From Larimichthys crocea (lineage: Eukaryota; Chordata; Actinopteri; Sciaenidae): a stretch of 64,000 nucleotides of DNA. This document shows, in pieces, positions 23,861 to 36,500 of this stretch; the stretch's first letter is position 1, and every line of letters starts with the position of its first letter. The translations under genes and the position numbers were made by a program. The stretch spans positions 23,583,606 to 23,647,605 of the forward strand of contig NC_040017.1 in assembly GCF_000972845.2 (NCBI RefSeq), read 5' to 3'. Below the pieces are notes generated by a model. The model was not told the origin of the DNA. It searched no databases and was given only the letters and a program-made list of their open reading frames with translations.

Positions 23861-25986
23861 GTTATTCACCTGTTTATATGATTGTAAAATTAATACTTTT
23901 TTCATTTGAACTGTTGGTCAGGCTCTTAATACTTTAATAATCTAAAACAAAGATAATCAACAGAGTCATAGATATAACGGTTATACATTCATGGTTTATG
24001 GTTGGTTCATTGGCAACCGTTATAAGAAACTGACAACCAATTTGTGGCCTTTGGTTGCCATCAGTGGCAGCATACTGTAAATTTAAAAAAAAAGGACAGG
24101 CAAACAACAAAATTTGCAACCCCAAATAAATACATGTTTAATATTTGTTGCATTGGTGGATCTGTGAAGAACACAACAACAGCTACACTAGTGGTACTTT
24201 GTATTTTTGTGTTAACTGAGAACACTGCTGTAACACAAACTACAGATATTTTTTATCTATGACTTTGTGTTGATGCATGGTTGTATGTGCAGAGTTTGTG
24301 TGTTTGCTGGTGTGTTATTTTACTCCGTGGCTTGTGTTCTGTCTTGAAGAATATCTTGTTGTGTTGCTGTCTGTGTGGCATCTTGTTGTCTTCATCATGT
24401 AAATGTAATCACTCTATAGGTCTCAAAACATCTCGCCACAGGACTGCAGTGGAAAATTAGCAAACTGGCACATTTACATTCACAGAAAAGTTGATTAATG
24501 TGTGCTGTTCTTATGAATTAAAATGAAATGAACAAGCTGATGCCTGGTTGCCAGCTTGGCAACCACTTTTGAAAGTTAGTGTTGAGTCTAGCTTGAATCT
24601 GGTCTTCTTCACACCAAATATTACCAACAGTAACTCCTTAAGGAGCCTAACCTGTCTCCTAACAAATACTGAAATTAGGACAGCTAGCCTGCACCAGCCA
24701 GTTATTTACACTGCGCCGAGCCAAGTAGTCATTATTATTCAAATTCATTCAATTGCAAAAGTGGGGGGAGAGTGGTCTTATGAAGATGGGGAATTGCAGA
24801 TAATTAGCAGGAAGGCATTTTGTTTGAACCCAGCCACTTTGACTCGGGGATGCGCTACGAAGGTTGGGTGATAAACAAGCAATGGAAAAACACAAGGGGA
24901 AAGAGGAAAAAAAGACAACAAGCTCTTTCATCTGAACCCACACAGAGATAAGTCTAAGGAATAATCAACTGTTGTGTTGCGGGTAGACAGCTGTGGAATT
25001 AGCCATCTCCAATCTGATTGTCCCCAGCACTTTAATCCCTAATGCAGATAAATATGGCTCTGAAGTCGTTGGAGAGAGTGGCTGCAGCAGCTCTGGGTCT
25101 GGCCATCTAACAGCTTCTGTCTAAATGGCTTTGACTGTCGATGAAACGAGGCTGTGGCAGCGGCACTGATGTGATGTTAGCTCGCTCCCTCTGTTTGTCT
25201 GTCTGCCCGCTTGTTGTTCGCTATAGGTATCATTGTTTCCATTCCATTTCACAGCAATCGGCCTTGGTGAGGGAAAAGTGCTTTTCTATCCTTGAGCTGT
25301 GTCTTTGTCACATCAAGGCCTCGAGCATAAGCTTCAGATTCTTTATAAGGATTTGAATGTGTGCGTGTGTGTGGGTGTGTTTGACCCTGTGTGTGTGCGT
25401 TTATGCTTTGTCTACAGTAAGTGCCTATAGTTATTGCAGTTTAACTTCATGGTGCATGGTTTTTTAATGTGTGCAAGTATGCATGCGTGAAAACTGTTTG
25501 TGTTCACTGAATATATTGAGAGTGCTGATAGATCTATTTTAGGCAGAAAGAGTCTGTCAAAAAGAATTGCATTAGTGTGACAAGAGACCTTCAAGGCTTG
25601 TTGAAAGCACAGTCACGAGAATAAAGAATCTTTTATCAAATCCAAGCTGGCACTTTTTTACCAATTGTATGCAAACACCTTTCTCGTGCTCTTTTATTTT
25701 TTCAAAACTGACAAAACATGTTTTGTGTGGCTACTTGAATTGGCTGTTTTCTTTGAGCATATTTTTTGACGGATGCGTCTTCAGGTACCTGCTGATAGTG
25801 CCTCGTTCTGATTTAGTGAGCGTGTCCTCAGTGGAGCAAAATTTTAAGCAAACACGTTTATGTGACTGTACAACTCTGACAATGTTTGCGGCTGACTCCT
25901 TTTCAGTTTTAATTGCATCCTGATAACCAGGGTAGAATGACGCTAGAAGTAATTAATCACACACCCCTTTTGTTAGTACATTTATA
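23861..25986. other. Non-coding stretch with RFX-type half-sites
   Basis: No gene seen. Between 24012 and 24565 there are four copies of GGTTGCC or GGCAACC, two of them as an 8-bp-arm inverted repeat (entered separately). 24960-25140 is a mixed-composition block without simple repeats. 25360-25400 is GT-rich and imperfect. Confidence 0.55.
24545..24565. promoter_or_regulatory. Inverted repeat of TGGTTGCC (RFX-like)
   Basis: TGGTTGCC (24545-24552) and GGCAACCA (24558-24565) are exact reverse complements separated by AGCTT. The half-site GTTGCC/GGCAAC is the one used by RFX factors. Their usual X-box has zero to three bases between halves, so the five-base spacer is atypical and binding is uncertain. 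Confidence 0.25.
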
Positions 25987-26001
25987 ACACACACACACAC
26001 A
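25987..26001 (+). repeat. Short (AC)n tract
   Basis: About seven AC units. Confidence 0.85.
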
Positions 26002-29000
26002 GGGCTGTGGCAAGGTGATCAATCAACCTGCGACAATGTTCCAAACACACCATCATTCCCTCCATGGCTGCCTTTATCAACAGGCTAATTTGTCTCACTC
26101 TGCACCTCAAACATTATGAGTCCTCACACATTTAGCCCCACGCCTTTCCCTTTTATCTTCCTACCCACCACTTAATACAGCAATTAGAGAGCTGTGGAGG
26201 TTGCAGCTTCCTATTAGCTCTTGCCAGCTCAGGCTAGTTGCCACAATCACATACTGTAACCTGTAGCCTGCTGTGACAGCTACAGTGCTCGGCAGACAAG
26301 TCGATAGCTACCTCAGCTCAGTATCGCTCCCTCTACCTCTTCCCCTTTTTTTCCCCACATCACATCGTGCAGATATTCCTGTTACATTATTTCTCGCATG
26401 CCAGGCTCATCTATCTTAGTGCTTACAGTTCTTCTATCTCATATCCGGGCTCGCTGGGTTGATAAAGCAATCAGCGCTACAGTCGTATTAAGTAGGTAAA
26501 CATATTAGCACTGCTGCTGTGTTCTCTCCTCCACCCTCTTTCATTTCTTTATAGGTGCCCCACACCTCGTTTGTGCTTGGCTCCATGTCTGTCTCCCGCG
26601 CTCTGTCCCTTGCGCTCGCTTACTTTTCTGCTTTCATGTGCTCTCCTGCTCTTGCTCTGCCCTCACACTCCAATCTTTCATGTTGATTTCAAAACAAATT
26701 TCAAAGATGAAAAGTGGAATGGAGTCGGTTGAAGAGAGCCAATTTCCTCGTCTCTTGTGAAGATTAGCCCAGGCTCATTGGAACGTATGCTTTGTGTTAA
26801 AGAGCCTGCCAAATGACAGAACACGGTTGGGGGATTCATAATTATCTTTTCATTACTCTGCATGTATAATGACTGCCCCCATTATAAAACTCAAGACGAT
26901 GTACACAATTACATTCCCCCAGACGGCACTGAAACAGGTGCATCTATTTTACATTACACTTGATGTGTTTTTGAGAACATGGTCGTTTTTCTTTATTTGT
27001 TCATTTGGAATGAGCGATTGACTTTTAAACATGACATTCTACAAATAACATTGCATACGGTCCGATGGCATTTACTTATTAATGTGGTTTACATCATGCA
27101 TATGATGTACAACATGTTTGTACACTTCTCTAGCTTCTGGGATATAATGAATGCAGTTTTCTTTACGGAGCGGCCGAAGCTGTTTGCCGTATTTGCGATA
27201 TCATCTGAATTATGTGTAATTTTGAGAGCCAGTGAGACCTGGTGGTGAATAAAATTTGAGAGCTCATAGAGCGTCGGGCATCTGTTACTGGCTGCAGCCT
27301 GCAGGTATTAAGAAGTGCTATAGATCGCCGTACAATAATATACCAAAAGTGTTGTCGTCTGTCCTGGTTTACCTGCTCTCGTTGCATGATTTCAAACAAG
27401 GTATGGAAAATAAGAGCATCTGCAGTCCTCTCACTTATCACTTGTGCAAGTTTTCACACATGCTCCTGCATGTAAAATGGCTGATAGCAATTTAAAATTC
27501 CCTGTCTGTTGGTCCCAATCTTGCAGATCTTGATCTTTACATTGGGAAAATTATATTAGGTTTGTAATTGTGTTTGCAAACAGAGCCACTGTTTGAGTGC
27601 ATGTGTGCACATAACATAACATATGCACGGTTCCTTCCATGGTGCCAGATAGTACAGATGTGAACAAGTACTGGGTTTATGGCTTTTTCAGTGAGGATGG
27701 GATGGAGCAAATGGGTGGTTTGGCTGTAGTATTTCTGTCATCCCACCACAAACAGAAAAACAACAGGACTGCAGGCGTGTGAATAGACTCCGTTATTAAC
27801 CCCATAAATCACTGCACTGCTGATGGTTTCCATATATGAGACAATTCATCAGATTTTCTCCCTCACTTTCTCATTTGCAGTCACACACAAGCACACACGC
27901 AAGCACACACGTGTACAAACACACAGGCTTGAAAAATGGGAGATGTTGCAAATGTTCCACACAGTAGCATGACATTGCATCTTGGTCGCCATCGCTGTTT
28001 TGTTCAGCTTCATTTTCCTGCACATCCACACTGAGGGGGATAGTTTCTTTCAGGAATCCATCACATCCTTGCTGGTTCTAACTAATGGTGTTAGACAAGG
28101 CATTTGCCACTTGGGCTACTTGGCTACTAAGATAAAAGATACTCTTTCCATGAATAATCCTGGTGATTCTCATGGTTCCTCTGGAAAAAAAAGGGGGTAG
28201 ATAAGATTATAGGTAATGAAGAGGAATGGATTGAGGCAAAGTAGAGGGAAGTGGGAGGGGGTCTTAACTTCATGACCAGCAGCTTTGTGATAGTGATTTA
28301 AGAGGTCAGAGAAGGAAGATAAAGGCTTGTGCATTATTAATGCTGAAGGGATCTAACTGGATGTGATTGGAAGTTTCTGCTGAAGAGAAACGAAAATTCA
28401 TCAAAGTGCCAGCATGTGTGTGTGTCTGCGTTCTCACATCACTACCTCATGAAATGATATTTGAATCTTTATTTGAGTCCAATCCTGTTGGCATAGTGTA
28501 AAAATAGCACGAACCTGAGACCTGCTAGTTGCTGTTTTCCCGGGATGAACGTGAACGTGAAATGTACGTGAAATGAACTAAATGCATCAGAATGAATTTT
28601 TAAACTCAATTGTGCAGAAAGTGAGCAACATTTCGTTTCTCTGCGGCACTGAGTTCATAAAAAGCATTTCTGTTGGTGTTCGTGAAACCAGGGGAATGTT
28701 TATCTGGAAGCGAAGGCAAGTTTGTGCATAGAGCGCTGGTGAAATGGCAAACTGTGTCAGTGGAATTTAGCTGGGTCCATGTGCATGTGGATTGGTCCTG
28801 TGCATGTGTGTGTACTGTACATATTTGTACATGTGTGTTTGCGTGTGAGATGCGAGTGTAAGCTTGTGGTTGGCTGTCGCCCCCGGTGCAGATTGATGGT
28901 TTACGGACAGGTAATTTATGACCTCTCGGTCGCTGGCAGGGAGGGGGGAGGTGACACGCGACTTTCCCCGCAGATAAATAAGCACTGCTCTTAGGCCCAC

Positions 29001-29262
29001 ATCACCTCACCCCTGCATGTTTGTGAAAGAACAGATTTAGCTCCCGCTCTTTTTTTTTTATTATTTATTTAGTCTTCTCAAACAGCTCACAGCTTTCTGC
29101 TGGGTTTCCCATCTTGCTTTCTGAATTTCCTTTCTTTTATTCTCCACACATTTTAACACGTTTTCCTCCGTGCCCCCTCTTTTAATATCATGTACCCTCC
29201 AACCCTTTTACACCCTATTCCTCTTCAACCTCTGCCTGTCTTTGTTTTGCCCCCTCTCTCAG
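26002..29262. other. Non-coding stretch
   Basis: No gene seen. 26330-26660 is pyrimidine-rich, which keeps one plus frame open without coding evidence. 26680-26890 is a repeat-free block containing TCATAATTATC and similar AT cores, a plausible conserved element (inference). 27881-27926 is an imperfect CA tract, and 28790-28855 is an imperfect GT-rich tract. 28545-28578 holds a short direct repeat of GAACGTG/TACGTGAAATG units. Confidence 0.55.
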
Positions 29263-29377
29263 CAGGGAGCTGGGGACTTTGACATGCCAGCCATCATTTA
29301 CAGGAATATGGTGTGAAATCGATCTCATGGAGAACCCCGCTGCAACAGTAAATTTGGGAGGGAGGGCTGCAGATTAA
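29263..29377 (+). other. Candidate exon or exon relic, EGF-like fragment
   Basis: A very strong acceptor (TTGTTTTGCCCCCTCTCTCAG ends at 29262, with a tandem NAGNAG choice at 29265) leads into a frame, read from 29264, that stays open for 37 codons to TAA at 29375. It contains CQPSFTGIWCEID (29285-29323). The spacing C-x2-x-F-x-G-x2-C-E is that of the last two cysteines of an EGF-like repeat, except that Ser replaces the usual Gly after the first cysteine. The four other EGF cysteines are absent. A weak donor (ACA|GTAAAT) occurs at 29348, giving an 85- or 82-nt exon. It may be a decayed exon, an alternative exon or pure chance. I do not assign a gene. Confidence 0.2.
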
Positions 29378-30425
29378 TTTCAAGGTCTTTTTGGGCGGAA
29401 CACATGGCCTGTCTGAAACAGAGAGAACACATGAAGGTGTGATATCATATTGTAATTTATCATGCAGCTATAGTCTTTGCTGCCTGCATGTCTGTACCAG
29501 AGGTTTATTGAGGGGACAAGACAGTTTCATTTGAGCTGAAATAAACATCAAATGGTGGCCGAGCTCAATCAATCCCTTTGTCCGTCCAAGTAATTCTTCC
29601 CCAGAGAGGAAAGCTGTAGTGAGGCCAGCAGGAGCAGGAAGTTGAATGGCAGAGGGGGAGAAAGATGCGTGAGCAGAGGTTGACTGATGGATGGGGAAGT
29701 TATTACACCGCTGGGAAGACATGTCATTTATTGCCAGTTGCTTGTCTCCCGTTGCCTCTTGTTTCTTTTATGGCAGTGATTACAGAGCGGATGCATGGAC
29801 AAACAGCTCCCCCAGAGATCCCCATCAGCCATATAAAACACATGCACACACACACGCTAGTTTTTAACCTTCCACAGCAAGCCAAGCCCCCGTCAGGACA
29901 GTGAGGACATGATGCAGGTGGGGGGAAGAAGTCATCAGGAAAAGTTAGATTTGTCAGGGCTGCTACAGGACCTTGTCTGTCCCTGATGTGACGACGTGCT
30001 AAAGCTACAGTCCATCAGACCTTGAACAAGTTCCTCCACTTCACTCTACCAGGGACCCGTTAACAAGCACAAAACCTGTTCAGACAGGAGACGTTAGTGT
30101 GCCTTTTTAAGACCATGGCTCTTTCCCAAATCAGTCAAGCAAGGTGTCTGCTGTAGAGCCAGATGAAATGGCAAAAACGTGACATGTTTCAATAATACAG
30201 ACATGAATATATTATCTCTACTAAGGGATTTTTCTCATCAAAACGGTAACATAGACAGCTTTTTAATAAATGTAATTATATATGCAGTGATCTGTAAAAA
30301 TATCTGACAAAAGAAATCATAACTCAAAGGAGACCCCATCACATAGTCTTCATAAGCAGATGGCGTTAACTCGCGTGATAACAGACGGTCGTATATGGGG
30401 GGTCTTAACACCTGTCTCTGTTCAG
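29378..30425. other. Non-coding unique stretch
   Basis: No gene seen. Mixed-composition sequence lies directly downstream of the exon-like segment, with no simple repeats until the microexon candidate. A short CA run occurs at 29844-29855. Confidence 0.5.
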
Positions 30426-30449
30426 AGATTATCTTTGGTGTCGTCAGAG
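30426..30449 (+). other. Candidate 24-nt microexon
   Basis: The acceptor CACCTGTCTCTGTTCAG ends at 30425, with a good branch-point-like CTTAAC about 20 bases before it. The donor GAG|GTGAGTG at 30450 is close to consensus. The 24 bases between are open in all three phases (RLSLVSSE in phase 0), and the length is a multiple of three, as in neural microexons that insert a few residues. I do not recognise the peptide and cannot tie it to a host gene. A chance pairing of an acceptor and a donor is possible. Confidence 0.22.
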
Positions 30450-33400
30450 GTGAGTGCCATTCTCTAGTGTCTGGTCACAACTGTGCTCACAAAAGAGTCC
30501 CGGTTAAGATCTGTGGTTTAGGACAGGAGTTTATGCTACCACAGGAGAGCGCCAAAGTCTAAACATTTTTGTGGTGGCTTAAAGGAGTTTCCAACAATCA
30601 TCGTCAGTCAGATTGAAAGTATTGCCAAACATACACCGTCTCTCTCCTCAGCGTCTTTGACTGAGCAAGTGACCACAAAAGGAAAGCCGCTATGGGCCAC
30701 ACTTCCTTCGCGCCATAGCAACAAGAACGATGAAGCAGGATGGATGCAACCTGAACATACAGCCCAACCCAGCCCTAATTTTCTATCCAAGGACAATGGC
30801 AATTTAGTAGTGCCTGTTTCTGACACTGTGCCAAGCCATGCTCTTCTCTGTTGTCCTATTTTTCATAATAACACTTTCTTCCAGGGCTAAACAATAACAG
30901 AAGAGAGGGACTTTAATAAGCCTCCATCTCAGCGCTGTGCAGCTCAGGGGCTTGTGGCAACAGTAACTGTGTGTATTTATTATTGATGGCCAGCACCTTG
31001 GCCCTGTGTTTGCAGTGGAGGAACGGAACAGGAGAGAAACCAGGTCATCTACTGCACAATGCCGGAGGCCCATCTGACTCACCCAACCAGCTTTATTGCG
31101 TTATTATTGCATTTCTTTCATTACTGCTATCGCCATCCTTTTCAATACCTCTGGCTTGGAGTCACAGTTCCCGCAGAGTTTACCTTATGGCCTCATGGAG
31201 AGCCACTTCTCACTACAACATCTAGTCTATTACACACGCTCACACAGTCTCTGCCTATGCCTTCCTGTTTCTCTCCTCTTAGTCTCAACACCAGCCCCAC
31301 CCTGCTTTTTTTTTTCATCCCTCCCTCCTCTGGAGTTATTTTTCTCCTCTTTGAAGAACAGCGATAACGATTTGTCTTGGAAACCCACCACTTCCATTCA
31401 CTTCTGTTAAGTTGCTTCAAGGTGTAATTTGCTGAATCAGAAAGGGATGTTTTGCTACAAACATTTATTCAGTCTTTGACTCTAGGGTAATATTCTAGCC
31501 TTGTGGATGATTATTTTCTGTTTAACAGCCTTACACATGGGTCTGTGCTGTGGGTGCAATTAGGATGGACAGAGTGTAGCTGCTGAAAATTATGTTTTGA
31601 GGTCAAACACATAGTAAAGATATACAACAACAACCCCCTGAGTGTATTTTATGTTGTAAAGGGGTGCATTAACTTGTGTTGCTTGAACTGTATCATACTG
31701 CATGTAACTCCCACACATTTATGGTGAATTAATTACATTTGTGGTTTGAGGAGAATGGTCACAGAGTTAGTAAACAGTGAGGCAAAGCATTTTCATCCCA
31801 GTCATATTGCTCTTTCTGTCTCAGAGAATGCAGTCGTGGGTGTTTTGATCTCATTAATGTGGTGATTAAGTGTTCATTGTCTCGTATTTTTCAACTCGAA
31901 AAAGATTTTACTCTTTATGTGCCTGTGAATTGAGAAAGTAATGGCGCTAAATGATACCATCAAGTCCTGCATGAGCCATTACTGTTTCAGGGTAATTGTG
32001 TTTCCCAGAATTAGCAGTAGGTCAGCCCATTGTATTATCATACCCAGTAATCATGGAGATAAATTCTGCACTCAAATGTTTCCTGTTCAAACACTCTTAA
32101 AACGGAAAAATGCAGCTTACTTTACTGAACTATTCCGTCTTACTTTTCAATCACTGACTATTTTGTCATGGTTGTATGCATCTGATATTGACATTGATAT
32201 TTACGTACTTGACATATCGTGCATCGTGGTCAGTGTGCTGGATCCAACTTAACACAACAGGTAGCTCTGCTGTAGATAGCTCCCATCTAGGTTTTGATTT
32301 CTAATTCAACATTGGATTTCACTCGATGCCGCCACCAAACATGATTTATTGAACGTGATTAGGTATTGTGCTTTAATTATATTTTCCACAGTTATTCCTA
32401 CAGTCTGTCATCGACAAAGTGAATGAAAGACTTGTTGTGTTTACAGAGTTGCAACTGAAAGGTTTGCCTGGTTTAACCCTTGAAAATAAGGATGACTATT
32501 GCTGTGCAATCAATAGCTAAAGTAATCATGTTTATGCCCTCTCTTGCTTTTGGAGAGCGGCAAGCTGAGAGTTTGAAATGAGAACGGCTTTGCTCGATGT
32601 GTCTTAATGAAAAGGAGATTACTGAGACTCTCTCGTCTTAATGCTGTCTTAACTATCAACAGTCTCAACTGGCATCCGAAATGTACTAGAAAACACAAGC
32701 AGCTCAGGACGGCCAATAACAGATCTCAAGTTCTTGTAGTGTCTGTATAGTGGCTATTGTAGCAAACTATCAGTTGAGCTGAATACATATGTGGAGTTAT
32801 TCAGCTTATTTTTGTTAATGCATGCAAATTATAAAATAGTTGTTAGATTATAAAGTACAACTGGCTGTCTGGTCATGTATTTTAGTCACTTTTTGGCTTT
32901 ATTTGGAGTGCTGAAAGTATCGATTTTAAAGCAAGTAAACAAGCAAGAAGTATAGTGGCTGTTAGGTAATATTAGCTCATTTTGTTAGCTGGGCTGCCTG
33001 GACTGTGAGTTTCTACCACAGGCGTTTTGGACCCCCAGTAGGAGGAAGTTTTCAGCACTGGAGTGTGCGGACAAATGCTGGAGCAGAGCTGGTGTCTTGC
33101 CAGAACCAGAGCTGGGCAAGCGGACATTGTGACGGGTTCAGTAGCCTCTATCGACATAATGACAGAAAAGACCAAAGGGGATGTTGACAGAGGAAGCTTA
33201 GAAAAGAGTGACCGAGCAAGAGGCTGCCAGAAGAGTGTAAATTTGGGACATGCCAAGCTAAGAGAATAATTACAATTTAGATCTATGAGTCTACATCTGC
33301 GATTCCATAATGACAATGACAATAATTGTTAGTTGCTTCCCCAATGGAGTTTCTGATCGTTTGCCACTAGCCAGTTTACGCAGGCTGTCCATTTTCTACC

Positions 33401-33563
33401 TGGGGCCACTGTCTTTTATTCATTTCATACTGAATGTGTCTCTGTTCTGTCTCATAAACCGTTCTATTCTGTCCTTGTTTAATGGAAGAGGCAGGGCCAC
33501 AAGAGGCCATTCAAGGCCAGAGGTGACCAGCAGCCACACGTTCCCCAGGTCGGTCATAATTAG
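30450..33563. other. Non-coding unique stretch
   Basis: No gene seen. 31240-31350 is pyrimidine-rich, which explains three overlapping plus-strand open frames there. An octamer ATGCAAAT lies at 32822-32829. 33460-33600 is GC-richer and ends in a 16-bp palindrome. Confidence 0.55.
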
Positions 33564-33579
33564 CCAGCCTGCAGGCTGG
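33564..33579. other. 16-bp perfect palindrome
   Basis: CCAGCCTGCAGGCTGG is exactly self-complementary with no spacer. It lies in a GC-richer patch, which raises the chance of random occurrence. No specific binding factor is suggested. Confidence 0.35.
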
Positions 33580-36500
33580 GGGCTCCATAAAAATGAGATA
33601 GGTCATCTCAATCTCCGGCCGCCTTGGCCACGCTTTTCCCTGCGTTAGTTATAAATGTGCTCAGCGACCTCCAACCAAGTGCCTCCATAAAACACCATGC
33701 ATTGTCCCTGGCAGTCCCTGGCAGTCAGGAATTGCTCATGTTGTTTTTTTTCCCCTCTATGAATATTTCCTAAACTGCTGATGCATAAAGCTGCATGAAG
33801 TATGTAAACGTAATGTTGTGTTGGCACTGTCCTCCTTTAAATCATCTCCACTCTTTATAAACACGAATCATCCAAGCACAGTCATGTTCCCTCATTACAC
33901 AAGTAGAATGCAGTTCATCTTTATTATAAAACCTGCATATCTAACTAATAATAATTAATTGTGGTCAAGGAGGCCTTCTATCAGAGGAATAGCAAATGAG
34001 GGTTATGTAACAAAAGCACAGTCTCTGACAGATTTTAAGGTTCATGAGTTTAACTTTGATGCATTAGGTTAAGTGCTGGGGAGATGTCTTGTTTTGTATT
34101 TGTGATCATTATGGCTATGAATGATGACCTGTGCACAAGCTAGGTCAGGCTTTATTTTAATTGCAGTATAGTTCTAATTTATTGCAGTCTAACTGGAAGA
34201 ATATGGGCTCAGCACAATAAATTGGGTAGACAAATAGTAGCAAAAAGGAAAATACAGCATATAATTATGTGTTTTACATGTCATAAAATTGAGGTCAAAA
34301 TATATCTTGGTGTCAGGCGATCAGGGCAATGAGGTTCCAGCAATATGGCTGGCTGTTTAACCTTTGGATTACATTCTCACAAAACATAAGCAGTGAAAAA
34401 TAGGACTACACATATATTTGAGGAAACCACAGTTGATTCTGTCCCCAAGTGTGCCTTTTCAAATCTTCTTCAGCTCTCTCTTGTATTCTACTAACTTGCT
34501 CTCTGCATGTCATTTTTAACTTGTCTTGCTAAGCTCATCATTTATCTTCAGACTCTCATAATATTCAGGCGGTGATGTCTTTTATGGCTATTATTAGAAA
34601 TGGTGTCTGTCTTCAGAAGCTGGCACAAAAGTGTGAGTGGTCCCTTGGGCACTGTTTCGTATCAAGGTTAACTTGTAGTGATTAGGATAAGGAGACGAGT
34701 AGTTGCCATGGGGATGAAAGAAACGGCGGCAGAGAGGGATAAGTCTGATGTGACAGAAGTCTGATGTTTCTGTTGCTCTGTATACAACAAAGCTAATCTA
34801 AATATTGTTAATATGTCATATGCCTTCACAAGATATTTCTTGGCTACATTAGTCATGAGGTGATGACGTAAAGAAATAGATCCTGCTTACATAATGATCA
34901 CAGCACAAATTACCAGTGCTGTTGTGAAATAATAATGGTCTTTGAACACAATACAACGAATACATATTTTTAAATACATGCACTGAATAGTAATATTGCA
35001 ATCAATACTAGTAATTCCACCACTTTGTTTTTGTAAATTTAACAGCAGCCCCACAGATCGTTCAAAACTGATCCAGGCTCTTATTATGATCCATTCACTG
35101 ATGAGTTTTGGTTGGCCGACTGATCTATTGCTTTGGGAATTGTGCCATCTGTCATTGAAAAATATGTTGTCAGGAACATGAGTGACTTGATTGAGGTCAG
35201 TCTTAATGACTTTCAAACGTTACATTAAGCAAATGTAATAGCTTTCTGATACTTCGTGAAGAATTCTGTATGAACTCTAAGCAGAGAAAAGATCAATCTA
35301 GAGTCGATCTTGGATGAAAACTCTGAGAATTGCTGTTCTTTCACTAATTTTAGAGACTATTATAGAGTCTTATTAAATCCCCTTTAAATCATAATCCCAA
35401 ATTATGTAAAAACCCTAATCTCAATCTGTTACTATCAACTGGGTCATCCTCATTCATTAAAAAAAAACAAACGTATTCAGCCATGAGATAACACAGAATA
35501 ATGCAGTTTTATTGCAAAAATTCATTTCATTTTGACCATGTGTATCTGCCATGTAGGTTGAGTAGACTTTCTCATGGCACCTACTCCTTCTGTGGAATTG
35601 ATCCAAAATCCTCTTCAGCATACTTTTCCCTTGGCAATGCCTTCAACACTGCATGGATAATCCTTGGAGGAGAGAGCTAATGCCACCAGATCGCCCCCAT
35701 GAGAGGCACTGTCCTCGCATCCCTACAGCAGAGCTCGCTCTTCCTCCCTGGTGCCGTCCCCAGCAACACAATAATTAATGAGCTCAACCAGCCTATCACT
35801 GCAGAAACCTCCTTCCCCAATCTCCATTATCCACATCATGCAATGATAATTTGACTTACGTAGGTGCTAATTTCATATAAGTTAAAAGGCAATTAGGAAA
35901 ATGTGTCTTTTTGACGGGCAGAGGGATTAAGGCTAAGCTGCGGTGCCACCAGTCTTCAGAGGGTGCAGGCTTATAGTGGGTATGAAGGCCCCTGCCTGGC
36001 AACAAACCATTATCGGTCATCACATTAATAACCCCATATTTCACATCTCCATTTGATGTGCTACATTTAATTAAAGTGCAAGGTTGTGTGACGAATTAAT
36101 GCCTAATTGGAAAGCACCTTTTGAACATTCCCTTTGCCCTGTACTACATGTGGTTAGTTATGGGGTGAGGGAAGTTGTCTTATTTTTTTTTCCTAAGCCA
36201 AAATCCAGCCTTCTTTTGTTGATGCACCCACACTGCTAAAATGGAAACATTTTGTCTGAAGTAAACTCGTCTCCCAGTAGATGCATTCATCACTGTGCCA
36301 CAAAAAAGTCAGTACGGCATTTTTTTAGACATTTCAGAAACAAAGCGTCTGCCCTCATTAAAGTTGCAGTGTCATATAGTGCTGTGTTTGTGCAAGTTTA
36401 GAAGGCATGTTGCATGTGAGAATACCAGATACACATATCCACCTAACCTGCCTGCTGAAATAAAGGTAAAAGCCTCTCCGCATTGATATTACCTATTATT

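Noticed and set aside
26541..26686. Acceptor CTTTATAG followed by 44 open codons
   Set aside because: The downstream sequence is pyrimidine-rich low complexity, there is no donor, and the peptide is Ser/Leu/Ala-rich by composition.
31059..31410. Three overlapping plus-strand open frames
   Set aside because: They arise because pyrimidine-rich sequence rarely contains stop codons. Overlapping open frames in several phases argue against coding.
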